DNA of 64,000 nucleotides from the NCBI GenBank assembly GCA_041674385.1, contig JBAYVU010000015.1, positions 1 through 64,000 of the forward strand. Reading direction: 5' to 3'. The notes under the pieces are model-generated. The model saw only the letters and a program-made list of their open reading frames with translations, had not been told where the DNA came from and did not search any database. Source of the DNA: JACRAR01 sp041674385. GTDB lineage: Bacteria; Pseudomonadota; Gammaproteobacteria; Burkholderiales; Rhodocyclaceae. Within the stretch, counting starts at the first letter, position 1, and the number at the start of each line of letters is the position of its first letter. Below, in pieces: positions 37,614 to 47,244 of the stretch. The position numbers and the translations under genes are program-made.

Positions 37614-39917
37614 TTGGCCGAAAAAAACATCGCCCAGCCGCTGCCCGAAAAAATCGTCGCTCTCCTGCAGGAGGCGCGCTGGCTGGTGCTGGCAGCGGTA
37701 GCCGGATATCTGGCCATGATCCTCGGCGGTTTCGATCCGGCCGATCCCGGCTGGTCGCATGCCGCGCCGGCAGAGCGCATCGGCAACCCCGGCGGGCGTT
37801 TCGGCGCCTGGTTGGCCGACCTGCTCTTGTATCTTTTTGGCATATCGGCATGGTGGTGGGTGCTGTTCCTGCTGTTTTCCGTCATCTGGGGGTACCGCCG
37901 CCTTGACGGACTGGGGTTCATGTCAGGCGACCGGCGTCCGTTCCAGATTGCCTTGTGCGGCTTCCTGCTGCTGCTGGTCGGCAGTTGCGGCATCGAGACG
38001 ATGCGTTTCTACAGTCTGAAGGTCCCGCTGCCGCTCGCCCCGGGAGGCATGTTCGGTTATGAGATCGGCAAATTTGCTGCCAGGCAATTGGGTTATAGCG
38101 GCGCTACGCTGATGCTGCTGGTTTCGTTTGCCGCCGGCATGAGCCTGTTTCTGGGGGTGTCCTGGCTGCGCTTCGCCGAAGGCGTCGGCGCCCTGCTCGA
38201 GATTGCCTGGCTGGGCGCCTATGGCTTGTGGCAAACCTGGCAGGACAGACGTATCGGTCGCTCGGTGGCTCAGCGGCGCGAAGCGGTGATCGAGGGCGAG
38301 CGCAAGAAAGTCGAAGAGAATCCGCCGCCGCCGATCAGGATAGAGCCGCAGCTCCTGGAAATTCCCAAGGCGCCCAAGCTGGAAGCGCGCATCGAGAAAG
38401 AGCGGCAGGCACCGTTGTTCTTCGATGCGCCGGGCGGCGCGTTGCCGCCACTGCATCTGCTCGACGAGCCTTCCCACAGCGCCGACGACCTGCCGGGGCC
38501 CGACACGCTGGAATATACCTCGCGCCTGATCGAGCGCAAGCTGGCCGACTTCGGCGTCGAGGCCAAGGTGCTGGCGGCCTATCCCGGCCCGGTGGTGACG
38601 CGCTATGAAATCGAACCGGCAGTGGGCGTCAAGGGCAACCAGATCCTCAATCTCGCCAAGGATCTGGCGCGCGCCCTGACGTTGGTCAGCATCCGCGTGG
38701 TCGAGACGGTGCCGGGGAAATCCTGCATGGCGCTGGAATTGCCCAATCCCAAGCGGCAGACCGTGCGCCTCACCGAAATCATCGGCTCCAAGGCCTATCA
38801 CAATTTGCACGCGCCGCTGGTGATCGCGCTCGGCAAGGACATTTCCGGTCAGCCGACGGTCGTCGATCTGGCCAAGATGCCGCACCTGCTGGTGGCCGGT
38901 ACCACCGGTTCAGGCAAGTCGGTGGGCATCAACGCCATGATCCTGTCGCTGGTCTACAAGTCCGAACCGCAAGACGTGCGGCTGATCCTGGTCGATCCGA
39001 AGATGCTGGAACTCTCGGTGTATGAAGGCATTCCGCACCTGTTGGCGCCCGTGGTCACGGACATGAGCAAGGCCGCCAACGCGCTGCATTGGTGCGTCGG
39101 CGAAATGGAGCGGCGCTACAAGCTGATGTCGGCGCTCGGCGTGCGCAATCTTTCCGGATTCAACGGCAAGATCCAGGATGCGCAGAAGGCCGGCACCTTC
39201 CTTTCCAATCCCTTCTCGATAACTCCCGAGACGCCCGAACCGCTCGAGACGCTGCCTTACATCGTCGTGGTGATCGATGAGCTGGCCGACCTGATGATGG
39301 TGGTCGGCAAGAAGGTCGAAGAACTCATCGCGCGCCTGGCGCAGAAGGCGCGCGCCTCGGGCATCCACCTGATCCTGGCGACGCAGCGGCCGAGCGTGGA
39401 TGTGATCACCGGCCTGATCAAGGCCAACATCCCGACGCGGATTTCCTTCCAGGTGTCGTCGAAGATCGACTCGCGCACCATCCTCGACCAGATGGGTGCC
39501 GAGACCCTGCTCGGCCAGGGCGACATGCTCTTCCTCGCGCCCGGCACCGGCTTGCCGGTGCGGGTGCATGGCGCCTTCGTGTCCGACAGCGAAGTGCATC
39601 GTGTGGTCGAGCACCTGAAGAAAGTGGCCGAGCCGGATTATGTCGATGGAATTCTCGACGCGCCGCTCGGCGAGGCGGGCGGCGGCGCAGAGGGCGAACT
39701 TGCCGCGGCCAATGTCGAGAGCGACCCGATGTACGACCAGGCTGTCGAAGTCGTTATGAAGACGCGTCGTCCATCGATCTCGCTGGTTCAGCGCCACCTG
39801 CGCATCGGCTACAACCGCGCCGCGCGCCTGATCGAGCAGATGGAGCGGGCCGGGCTGGTTTCGGCCATGAACGGTGCGGGCAGCCGCGAAGTGCTGGTGC
39901 CGGAGAGGAACGAATGA
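37614..39917 (+). CDS. ftsK: DNA translocase FtsK
   Basis: The 767-residue product has four N-terminal transmembrane helices (about residues 20-180), a linker, and the motor domain with Walker A AGTTGSGKSVGINAMI and Walker B IVVVIDELADLMM. The C-terminal gamma domain is a winged helix (SISLVQRHLRIGYNRAARLIEQMERAG), which reads KOPS sequences. It segregates the chromosome terminus during division. Start is TTG 37614 with GGAG eight bases upstream, giving normal length; the longer frame would add 44 residues without family support. It overlaps lolA by 4 bp. Confidence 0.95.
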   Translation: MAEKNIAQPLPEKIVALLQEARWLVLAAVAGYLAMILGGFDPADPGWSHAAPAERIGNPGGRFGAWLADLLLYLFGISAWWWVLFLLFSVIWGYRRLDGLGFMSGDRRPFQIALCGFLLLLVGSCGIETMRFYSLKVPLPLAPGGMFGYEIGKFAARQLGYSGATLMLLVSFAAGMSLFLGVSWLRFAEGVGALLEIAWLGAYGLWQTWQDRRIGRSVAQRREAVIEGERKKVEENPPPPIRIEPQLLEIPKAPKLEARIEKERQAPLFFDAPGGALPPLHLLDEPSHSADDLPGPDTLEYTSRLIERKLADFGVEAKVLAAYPGPVVTRYEIEPAVGVKGNQILNLAKDLARALTLVSIRVVETVPGKSCMALELPNPKRQTVRLTEIIGSKAYHNLHAPLVIALGKDISGQPTVVDLAKMPHLLVAGTTGSGKSVGINAMILSLVYKSEPQDVRLILVDPKMLELSVYEGIPHLLAPVVTDMSKAANALHWCVGEMERRYKLMSALGVRNLSGFNGKIQDAQKAGTFLSNPFSITPETPEPLETLPYIVVVIDELADLMMVVGKKVEELIARLAQKARASGIHLILATQRPSVDVITGLIKANIPTRISFQVSSKIDSRTILDQMGAETLLGQGDMLFLAPGTGLPVRVHGAFVSDSEVHRVVEHLKKVAEPDYVDGILDAPLGEAGGGAEGELAAANVESDPMYDQAVEVVMKTRRPSISLVQRHLRIGYNRAARLIEQMERAGLVSAMNGAGSREVLVPERNE

Positions 39918-40531
39918 GCAGATGTTTGCTTTGCCTGCTCTGCGTATTTTGCGTTTTCTGCGGCGAATCCTTTGCATCAGGTCCCGACCAGTTCACAGCT
40001 TTCATCGCGGGGACCCAGAACGCCCGCGCCAATTTCACCCAGTCGGTCGTCAGCAAATCCGGGCGCAAGCCGCAAAACTCGCAAGGAAGCTTCGCCTTCT
40101 CGCGGCCCGGTAAGTTTCGCTGGATCTATGAAAAGCCGTATTACCAATTGCTCGTGGGCGATGGCGAGAAACTCTGGATCCATGACCCGGACCTGAACCA
40201 GGTTTCGGTCAAGAAGCTCGGCCAGGCGCTGGGCTCCAGTCCTGCCGCCTTGCTGGCAGGGGATGCGGCACTGGAGAAATATTTCATCATCAAGGATGCC
40301 GGTAGCGCTGAAGGACTGGAACTGATCGAAGCGACACCCAAGGGGCAGGACGGCAGCTTCGAGTGGGTACGCATCGGTTTCCGCGACAACCTGCCACGCA
40401 GCATGGAAGTGCGCGACAACTTCGGCCAGACCACCACGCTGCAATTCAGCCAGTTCGAGCGCAACCCCGCACTGCCGAGCGGCATGTTCCGCTTCGTGCC
40501 GCCCAAGGGCGCGGATGTGGTCGGTGAATGA
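39914..40531 (+). CDS. lolA: outer-membrane lipoprotein carrier protein LolA
   Basis: The 205-residue product has a signal peptide (hydrophobic, cysteine-rich MSRCLLCLLCVFCVFCGESFA) and the LolA core (PGKFRWIYEKPYYQLLVGDGEKLWIHD). It ferries lipoproteins from the LolCDE complex to LolB across the periplasm. The ATGA overlap with ftsK gives coupled translation; this ftsK-lolA order is common. The unusually cysteine-rich signal peptide is noted. Confidence 0.92.
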   Translation: MSRCLLCLLCVFCVFCGESFASGPDQFTAFIAGTQNARANFTQSVVSKSGRKPQNSQGSFAFSRPGKFRWIYEKPYYQLLVGDGEKLWIHDPDLNQVSVKKLGQALGSSPAALLAGDAALEKYFIIKDAGSAEGLELIEATPKGQDGSFEWVRIGFRDNLPRSMEVRDNFGQTTTLQFSQFERNPALPSGMFRFVPPKGADVVGE

Positions 40532-40628
40532 TCGGCGAACGGCCGGCTCGTCCCCTCAACGGTCGTTGACTGAAGATGCCAGGTTCATACGAGGCGGCAA
40601 GCATGCTTGCACCTATCCTACTCTTCCA

Positions 40629-41933
40629 CTATCCCAGCCTATCCTCGATCATCTCCGCCACGAGCCTTGACGGGTCGGGGTTGTTGAAGTACGCGGCGGC
40701 CCGCCGGCAATTTTCCAGGATCGATTCGCTACCCAGCAGCATGGCAAGCCGCCGGCGCAGGCTACGCCTGTTTAAGCGAGCTTGAGGCAGGCCGAAGCCA
40801 ACCCCCATCGCCTCGACCCTCGCCGCGTTATCGAACTGATCGAACGCCATCGGCACCACGATCTGTGGCAAGCCGGCGCGCAACGCCTCGGCAGTGCTGC
40901 CGATGCCGCCGTGATGCACCACCGCGGCAACATGCGGCAGCAGCTTGCAGAATGGCACATATTCAAACCACTTCACCCCCGGCGGCAAATGGGCAGGCAA
41001 CTGTGCCGGGAATAATGTCAGGAAGATGGCGCGCCGCTGCAATTGCTGGCAGGCGTCGAGCGCAGCCTTGAATGCCTTGCCCGCGTGCTGCATCGCGCTA
41101 CCGAAGGTGAACACGATGGGCGGATCGCCGGCGTCGAGGAACTGCTGCAATTCGTCGCTGAAAGTCTGCTCGGCAAATCCATCGAAGAGCAGAAATTCCC
41201 CGCGCAGCAGATTCACCGGCCAGTCCGGCGGCGTGCCGTCGAACCAGGCGGGAAAAAGCGTTACCCCAAAGTCGGCGGCCTCATACAGCAAGGTCGCGTA
41301 GTTCTTGACCGGGTCCAGGCCATAGTCTGCGCGCAGCGCATTGATGTCCGGCAGCGTCAGCGGATCGAGGATATCGGCGTCGACGCGCTGCCATAGCCAG
41401 CGACGCATGCCGTATGGAACCCAGCGCGGAATGCGCAACGGGCCGAGAAGCATCGGATCGTGGCAGGTGCGTAAATTTGCCGGGGCGAGCCAGGCCGTGA
41501 CCAGTTTCAGGCCGCCGATCCTGTCGCGCGCCGTGCTCGCCCCCGGCAGGGCGAGGGGATGCGCGATCACCACTGCCTCGGCGGCATCGGGCTGGCTGGC
41601 AATGAATTCCACGATCGGCTTCTGCACCGTCGCGCAACTGTGCCAGACCACCGCCAAACCCTTGCGCGGGTGCCACAAGTCAGGGTTGTTCAGCGCGGAC
41701 TGGACATCGAGCAGGGTGCCGATCGGGTGAAAATCCAGCCCCGCCTGCGTTGCCATATCGCGGAAGACTTCGTTGGTGAGGAAACTGACGCGATGCCCGC
41801 GTGACTTGAGCGCGACGGCAAGGCCGAGAAAGGGGTGTACGTCGCCCATCGAACCGCAGGTGACGACAATGAATCTGCGTTGGCGACTCATGGGCAATCG
41901 AATTCTGTCGAATTTTCCATTGACCTGCGACAT
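40629..41933 (-). CDS. glycosyltransferase of the UGT/MGT (rhamnosyltransferase-like) type
   Basis: The 434-residue product has an N-terminal Rossmann domain (FIVVTCGSMGDVHPFLGLAV) and a C-terminal nucleotide-sugar domain with HHGGIGSTAEALRAGLPQIV (the UGT signature) and PMAFDQFDNAARVEAMGVG. The GT family resembles those adding sugars to lipids or macrolides (as in rhamnolipid or sterol glucosyltransferases). Two ATG starts are possible: 41933 or the 14-codon-shorter one at 41891; neither has a clear Shine-Dalgarno. A MITE-like element sits just upstream of it. Confidence 0.85.
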   Translation of the reverse strand: MSQVNGKFDRIRLPMSRQRRFIVVTCGSMGDVHPFLGLAVALKSRGHRVSFLTNEVFRDMATQAGLDFHPIGTLLDVQSALNNPDLWHPRKGLAVVWHSCATVQKPIVEFIASQPDAAEAVVIAHPLALPGASTARDRIGGLKLVTAWLAPANLRTCHDPMLLGPLRIPRWVPYGMRRWLWQRVDADILDPLTLPDINALRADYGLDPVKNYATLLYEAADFGVTLFPAWFDGTPPDWPVNLLRGEFLLFDGFAEQTFSDELQQFLDAGDPPIVFTFGSAMQHAGKAFKAALDACQQLQRRAIFLTLFPAQLPAHLPPGVKWFEYVPFCKLLPHVAAVVHHGGIGSTAEALRAGLPQIVVPMAFDQFDNAARVEAMGVGFGLPQARLNRRSLRRRLAMLLGSESILENCRRAAAYFNNPDPSRLVAEMIEDRLG

Positions 41934-41953
41934 TTATGACTCTGGGTCAATCA

Positions 41954-42127
41954 GCCTAGCGTATGCACACATCTCGACTAGCCCGTCGTTCCGGCGCAAG
42001 CCGGAACCCAGAAAGACGCGTCAATACTGGATCCCGGCTTGCGCCGGAACGACGGCGTCTGGTTTTGACCTGGTTGCGTACACATTAAAATATGAACGGA
42101 AATACGACTTGTGTGCATACGCTAGGC
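41954..42127. mobile_element. MITE-like element with 17-bp terminal inverted repeats
   Basis: GCCTAGCGTATGCACAC (41954-41970) is repeated in exact inverted form at 42111-42127, bounding 174 bp without a gene. Inside, a second near-perfect hairpin has 29-bp arms (41983-42011 and 42027-42055) around CCGTCGTTCCGGCGCAAGCCGG, a form of the widespread CGTCRTTCCGGC... palindromic repeat. Target duplication is not clear. It lies 20 bp upstream of the glycosyltransferase start and 19 bp downstream of the TonB receptor. Confidence 0.75.
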
Positions 42128-42146
42128 GACATTCCCAGAGCGCATT

Positions 42147-44270
42147 TCACCATTTCAAAGTCAGGGTGGCATAGCCGCGCCGATCGAAAAGATTGCTGGC
42201 AATGTATTCCGTGTAACCTTTACCAAACAGGTTTTGCACCACCACGGCAAGTTCCCCCGTTAGCCCGTCATCTCGGCGAAACGTCTTGGCAACACGGATA
42301 TCCGTGCGTCGCTGGATTGGCTGATAATCAATCGCACCGCGGTCGAACGGTTGCAAGGAACCCTGATAGTAATAGGCGGCGCTGAAAGATAAACCCTGCG
42401 CCAGACGCTGAGAATAAAGCAAGCTGGCACTGTTTTTCGGAATACTGCTGGAAAGTTTGTCGCTGATCCACGGACTGGCCGGTCTGAAGTACCTCACTCC
42501 TGCCGCCCAGAGGGACGGGCTGTTGCTGCTGCATGTCTCATGGGCAAAGTTAACGGCCAGATTGCTGTCCTGACTGAATGAATGTTTAACGGTGGCCTCG
42601 AAACCCCGATAGTCGGAAGACATCCCGTTTACGAAGGTTTGCTTGTTGTCCAGATAAATCCCGTTGCCGACATGATTCTTGAATAGGCGAATATCCAGCA
42701 AGGTTCTCCAGTCGCGCATTTCGCCGAGATAGCCGATCTCGTGCGACACCAACCTTTCCGGCTGCAATCCGGCAGAGGTTGCAATCGCGCTGGGCAGATA
42801 CAAGGCCCCGGGTTGAAGCGCCGGGGGATTCGTTTCGGCCAAAGAAGGTGTCCGATAAGCGACGGAAACACCTGTACGAAGTGTGTGTTGCGGCGTGATG
42901 TGATAATTCAGCGCCACGCGCGGCGATGTGTTGTCGTGACCCATGCCATCTCGCTCGAACATTGCACCGGTATTGAGCAGCAATTTATCGCTGATATGCC
43001 ATTCGTCGTGCGCAAACACGCGGCTTTCTCTGATATTGAACGACGCGGAATAGGACTGCGGCAACAGGGCGGCGAAACTTGGCGGCAAGACCGGCGTACT
43101 GCCTTGCCCGCTGATGCGGTCTATCCGGTAAGCAGCCCCATAAACCAGTCGGTTTGATGACGACGTATGCAGCGTATGCTGGACTTCGATGTTGTCTTGG
43201 GTAGTTTGAGATGTCTGGGCAAACGGCGGGTTGGCAAAAAGAATCCCGGACAGGAAAACTTGAAAAGCCTCGCGTTGTTCTTGTTTGCTATGGTTGTATT
43301 GCAAACGGAACTCGGAAGCGTCTTCCAAGCGGCGTATCCACTCCAAATGGACAAATCCATTATTGGAGACCAGGTCGTGATAGGTATTTCCGTTGGTGTT
43401 CCTGGGAGAAGTCGGGCTTGGGTTCTTATCGCTGAATCCGACACCTTGCACATTGTGGTTGAAGCCAAACTGAATGTCGAAGCGATCGACGCCATTCGGA
43501 TGGTAATCGGCGCGGTAGTTCAGTATGTCTGCACGGCGGCTGTCGTTACTGTTGTTGAGCAATGAATCGGCATGGAACTGGCTGATGGACATATTGTTGG
43601 GCGGCGAACTCAAATCGTCGTATCCGCGATCGGCAGCATGGGCCAGCGTCAGCCGGTAATCGAATATTTCGCCATGCCGGTCGAGACGAACGGAGAAATC
43701 GTTGATTCCCTTGCTTCCTTGAGTGACTGACAGTTTGTTCTCATTTGCCCCGCTGGGGCTTTTGGTGATGATGCTGATAACTCCCTGGGTCGAGTTCGCG
43801 CCGTGCGATGCGGCTGCCGGACCGCGTATTACTTCGATGCGCTCGATGTCATCGACGGTGATCGGCAAGTTTCCCCAATCCACTGTACTGATAGGCGGCA
43901 GGTAGCTGCTACGGCCATCTATCATCACCTGCATGCGGCGCGCATATTGGTCGGTCGAGCCCAAGTAGGAAACAATGGCTTGACTGCTGCCTTTGTAGTA
44001 ACTCACATACATGCCGGGAACCAGCTTGAACAAATCCGGGATGGTTCGAAATCCGGATGCTTCGATCATCTTGCGATCGATCACGGTCATGGCATTCGGC
44101 GCTTCCGATAAGGGCTGCTGTAGCCGCGACGCACTGAGAACCACGGGGAAATCTTGAAAGTAATCCAGCTCGCTGGCATAGTCGGCAGCAATGGCGCTCT
44201 GCACCGACAACCATAGCACCGAACAAATTGTGGCTGTGGCCCGTAGATGTGCCCCCGCTTGCTTTCGCAT
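42147..44270 (-). CDS. TonB-dependent outer-membrane receptor
   Basis: The 707-residue product has a signal peptide (MRKQAGAHLRATATICSVLW...AIAA), a plug domain (about 40-170, VMIDGRSSYLPP and IERIEVIRGPAAASHGANST), and a 22-stranded barrel ending in GYATLTLKW with an aromatic terminal residue. It would import an iron chelate or vitamin. It has no adjacent TonB box partner to define the ligand, and no siderophore genes are nearby. The start at ATG 44268-44270 is preceded by an AT-rich leader of unknown role. Confidence 0.9.
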   Translation of the reverse strand: MRKQAGAHLRATATICSVLWLSVQSAIAADYASELDYFQDFPVVLSASRLQQPLSEAPNAMTVIDRKMIEASGFRTIPDLFKLVPGMYVSYYKGSSQAIVSYLGSTDQYARRMQVMIDGRSSYLPPISTVDWGNLPITVDDIERIEVIRGPAAASHGANSTQGVISIITKSPSGANENKLSVTQGSKGINDFSVRLDRHGEIFDYRLTLAHAADRGYDDLSSPPNNMSISQFHADSLLNNSNDSRRADILNYRADYHPNGVDRFDIQFGFNHNVQGVGFSDKNPSPTSPRNTNGNTYHDLVSNNGFVHLEWIRRLEDASEFRLQYNHSKQEQREAFQVFLSGILFANPPFAQTSQTTQDNIEVQHTLHTSSSNRLVYGAAYRIDRISGQGSTPVLPPSFAALLPQSYSASFNIRESRVFAHDEWHISDKLLLNTGAMFERDGMGHDNTSPRVALNYHITPQHTLRTGVSVAYRTPSLAETNPPALQPGALYLPSAIATSAGLQPERLVSHEIGYLGEMRDWRTLLDIRLFKNHVGNGIYLDNKQTFVNGMSSDYRGFEATVKHSFSQDSNLAVNFAHETCSSNSPSLWAAGVRYFRPASPWISDKLSSSIPKNSASLLYSQRLAQGLSFSAAYYYQGSLQPFDRGAIDYQPIQRRTDIRVAKTFRRDDGLTGELAVVVQNLFGKGYTEYIASNLFDRRGYATLTLKW

Positions 44271-44752
44271 GAGATTATTGCCCTCCGTCTATGTGCTCTT
44301 GGGTGTCAAGAACAAGAGTCCGGTTTTGTGGCAAACGAAATGTTTGCAGAAGCCATCTACAAGCCGAGCTATGACGTTCGATCAAAGTCACCGGATAAAT
44401 TCAATATGCATACCTGGATAATTCAGGGCGCACGCCAAAGCTTGTACCGGGAACCATAATCCTGCCACCGCTCGGAACCACATCTTCGCCGGACATTCAG
44501 ATATTCATGTTTCATTCTATCATTCCCTTCTCATAGGCGGTAAGCATAATCTTGCCGAAGTCGCCATTTTGGAACCACACACAAGGTGGCACAATTGGCG
44601 TTGACCGGCCAACTGCGGTCACTTGAGAAGTGTTCCCAAAGCAGACAGTCAAGCGCGTTTATGGACAAAAATCGAGTTCACTCCGACATTGAGCCGGTTT
44701 ACACCGACACTGCGGTTTTCTCCCGACAGCTATGTTGGAGAATACAAAGTTA
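44271..44752. other. 482-bp region upstream of TonB receptor without a clear intact gene
   Basis: The plus strand holds a 70-codon open frame (44247-44459) whose last 40 residues look protein-like (NEMFAEAIYKPSYDVRSKSP), possibly remains of a gene. No ribosome binding site supports it. The rest is AT-rich, with a short GACCG/CGGTC inverted repeat near 44605. It should contain the receptor promoter (minus) and that of the protease pseudogene (plus). Confidence 0.4.
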
Positions 44753-45410
44753 TGCAGCTTAGTTGCCGCGCCCAGGACTGGTTGCAATGGATGCTAATTA
44801 CTAGCGTCCCACTACGTCACCTTGATGAAGATGGCCGGCCATTGGGAATCGCATCAGGGTGTTTGGTTATTTGCAGAGGTCGGAAATTCGTGCTATCAGC
44901 CTGCCATGCCGTGCAACCGGATTCGAAGGGCTGGGCGATCGAGCTTGATCACGACTCTCGCAAAGGTACCGAGATGTACTGGCCGAAGAGCTTCCTGTAC
45001 ATGGTAGAAATGCAGAAGGGTTCCGGTGTTCTAGACTATGTGGATTTCTGTTTCGCTGAAGTTGCAGCAGACTTGCAGCCGATCTACGCTAACAAAACGC
45101 CTTTTTCTATTTCCGATGTGCGACCGCGGCATATTTTTGACGTCGAAGACTTCGCCGAACCGACTGCAGCCGGGGTATTTGCGTTCTCAGGTCAAGTGAA
45201 GCCCGAAATGCACGGGCTCGAAGCCATGCCACTGAAATGAACGTTTACCCGGGGCTGCGGTATGTTCGAACCGAGGGGCCAAATCACTTTTTTCAGCTGC
45301 CCGTCGATCATCCGGGGCATGAATCGTTTAGAGGGTGTAGCAGTGCGCCCATCGTTGACATGGATCGACTTGGACAAGAAAAAGGCCACCGGGTAAGGGT
45401 GGCCTTTTAG
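44753..45410 (+). pseudogene. truncated and frameshifted trypsin-like serine protease
   Basis: The first part (44753-45240, 162 codons from ATG with GGAGA upstream) has GIASGCLVICRGRKFVLSACHAV, with His as in trypsin-like proteases, and LDYVDFCFAEV with the Asp. It ends at a TGA overlapping ATG 45237. The next frame continues with family residues NVYPGLRYVRTEG...HPGHESFRGCSSAPIVD (45237-45410), giving the GCSSAP serine site, then meaningless residues into a terminator. So a frameshift separates His/Asp from Ser, and the 3' end is cut off by the tRNA terminator. It could also be read as two overlapping genes, but the shared fold argues against it. Confidence 0.7.
45384..45408. terminator. bidirectional terminator next to tRNA-Ala
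   Basis: Stem GGCCACC (45384-45390) and GGTGGCC (45398-45404), flanked by A5 on the left and T4 on the right, so it works in both directions. It terminates tRNA-Ala on the minus strand. Confidence 0.85.
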
Positions 45411-45415
45411 TTGAA

Positions 45416-45491
45416 TGGTGGAGACGGGGAGGATCGAACTCCCGACCTATTGATTGCGAACCAATCGCTCTCCCAGCTGAGCTACGTCCCC
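45416..45491 (-). tRNA. tRNA-Ala (anticodon CGC)
   Basis: The 76-nt minus-strand transcript includes CCA (45416-45418). The acceptor stem GGGGACG/CGTCTCC contains the G3:U70 pair that defines alanine identity. The anticodon loop TTCGCAA gives CGC, decoding GCG. D and T arms are complete (GCTC...GAGC; GGAGTTCGATCCTCC). Confidence 0.97.
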
Positions 45492-45556
45492 ACAATGCCG
45501 CTATTTTACAGATGATCTGCGCGGAGGGGAAGCCCGAAGGTGCTGGCAACACTGGC

Positions 45557-46765
45557 TCATTGGGTGACCCGATCTATGTTCAGCTTGACATCCTTGGCGC
45601 CCAACTTCAGCTTACCGCTTTCGCCCACGAGATCGCCCGGCTGTCGGACGGCTTGTCCCGACTTCGACACGCGCGCATCGAGAACGACTTCGGTGGCGGC
45701 CGAGAGCTTCAGGTCGGGATTGATCGACATTGAGTCGTCGAGAGTAAAACGCAGCGGCAGGTCGCTGGCACGTGCGCGCAACAGTGCCAGCGGCATACGC
45801 GAACCTTCTGCCGGCCGGGCATAGACAAAGAGTGTGTCGCCGGGTTGAACCTTGCTGGCCAGTGCCGGTGCCAGCGTCACATTGCCGCTGATGGTTTTGA
45901 GCCGGCTGGCCTTATCGGTTTTTCCCGTAGCGGGTTTGCCGCCGCTCTTGGCGCGAATCTCGTCAAGAGTGGCGGTAAGCGTCTTGGCATCTTCGGATTC
46001 CGGAGGCAGTTTGTTGAGCAACTGCTCCCAGTAACGGATCGCCTCGGGAAAATCCTGGCGATTGTATGCGGCGGTCCCTGCCAATGCCAAGGCCATGGGG
46101 AGGTTGGGATCAAGTTTAAGTGCGGCTTGCACCAACTCCAGCGGTTTGCCTTCGAGATCGCCGGTGCGTACCGCGATCAGGTCGGCATATTCGCAGAGCA
46201 GCTGCGGATCGCTGTTGACCAGGTCACCGGCACGCTGAAAGGCTTTTTCGGCATCTTCAAAACGTTGTATGGCTTTGTAGGAGCGCGCCAACATGACCCA
46301 TCCCTGCGGGTTGTTGGGCTCCTTTTCCAGGCGTGCAGCCAGTTTCGCGACCATCTCTTCCATCTGTCCGGACGAAACGCCATGTTGCGTGCGTGCGCCC
46401 TGCATGGCTGCCGGGTTACCCAGCCACGCATACAGCAAGCCTGCCGCCAGCGGCAATAACAACACCAGCGCCAGCGCAGTGCGCTTGGCCGGGGAGGCCG
46501 CGGCAGGTAAGACATCGGCGACCGCGGCGTCCTGCAGCAGGCGCCGCTGCAATTCCGCGCGCGCCTGTTCGCAATCAGCGTCGGCGAGGGTGCCGTTGAT
46601 GCGATCGATCTCCAGTTCGGCCAGTTGGTCGCGGTAAATGGCGGTGTTGAGCGCTTGACGCGAAGCGGTCGGTGCCGGCGCCGACCGCCACAGCAGCGGT
46701 CGCAGCAACCAGGCCAGTGCCAGCAGCGCCAGCAGCGCGGCGGCTGAAAGGAAGGTAATACTCAT
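45557..46765 (-). CDS. ccmI: cytochrome c maturation protein CcmI
   Basis: The 402-residue product has two N-terminal transmembrane helices (about 3-25 and 95-115) with a leucine-zipper-like cytoplasmic loop containing YRDQLAELEIDRINGTL. A periplasmic TPR domain (NPQGWVMLARSYKAIQRFEDAEKAF) holds apocytochrome c for heme ligation. Start overlaps the ccmH stop (ATGA). It is the last gene of the ccm operon; a terminator is not evident and tRNA-Ala lies 65 bp downstream. Confidence 0.93.
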   Translation of the reverse strand: MSITFLSAAALLALLALAWLLRPLLWRSAPAPTASRQALNTAIYRDQLAELEIDRINGTLADADCEQARAELQRRLLQDAAVADVLPAAASPAKRTALALVLLLPLAAGLLYAWLGNPAAMQGARTQHGVSSGQMEEMVAKLAARLEKEPNNPQGWVMLARSYKAIQRFEDAEKAFQRAGDLVNSDPQLLCEYADLIAVRTGDLEGKPLELVQAALKLDPNLPMALALAGTAAYNRQDFPEAIRYWEQLLNKLPPESEDAKTLTATLDEIRAKSGGKPATGKTDKASRLKTISGNVTLAPALASKVQPGDTLFVYARPAEGSRMPLALLRARASDLPLRFTLDDSMSINPDLKLSAATEVVLDARVSKSGQAVRQPGDLVGESGKLKLGAKDVKLNIDRVTQ

Positions 46766-47244
46766 TGCTTGCTCTCGCTCTCGTTCAATTTCATCAAATC
46801 CTCGGCTTTCCGACGCTCTTCGGCGGAAAGCATGTCCTCCGAAGATTCCTCGATGCGTCCGCCACGCCGCCGCAAATAAACCACCAGCGCGATGATGGCA
46901 CCCGCCAGCAACAGGAAAGGCCCAAACCAGAGCAGGTAGGTGGAGGCTTTAATCGGCGGACGGTAGCGGACGAAGTCGCCGTAACGGCTGACCATGAAAT
47001 CCATGATTTCCTGGTCGCTCTTGCCCTGCTTGATGAGCGAGCGGATCTCGCGGCGCAAATCCTGCGCCAGCTCCGCGTGCGAGCTGGATAGCGACTCGTT
47101 CTGGCAGACCAGGCAGCGCATTTCGTCGGAAATGTATACCAGGCGTTTTTCCACGGCCTCATCTTCCGCCAGGGGGGTGGCTTCCTTGGCGGAAGCCAGG
47201 CCGCATAGCAACGCCAGCGACAGTAGTATCAATAGGCGTTTCAT
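46762..47244 (-). CDS. ccmH: cytochrome c maturation protein CcmH
   Basis: The 160-residue product has a signal peptide (MKRLLILLSLALLCGLASA), the redox motif MRCLVCQNESL and a C-terminal transmembrane helix (about 100-125). It reduces apocytochrome disulfides together with CcmG. ATGA overlap with ccmI and 4-bp overlap with ccmG. Confidence 0.95.
   Translation of the reverse strand: MKRLLILLSLALLCGLASAKEATPLAEDEAVEKRLVYISDEMRCLVCQNESLSSSHAELAQDLRREIRSLIKQGKSDQEIMDFMVSRYGDFVRYRPPIKASTYLLWFGPFLLLAGAIIALVVYLRRRGGRIEESSEDMLSAEERRKAEDLMKLNESESKQ

Noticed and set aside
44247..44459. 70-codon ORF with a protein-like second half
   Set aside because: No start support and it overlaps the receptor signal-peptide region antisense; kept only as a note in the intergenic entry.
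45237..45410. Separate 57-residue gene overlapping the protease by ATGA
   Set aside because: Its sequence carries the serine motif that completes the upstream fragment's fold, so a frameshifted single gene is more likely.
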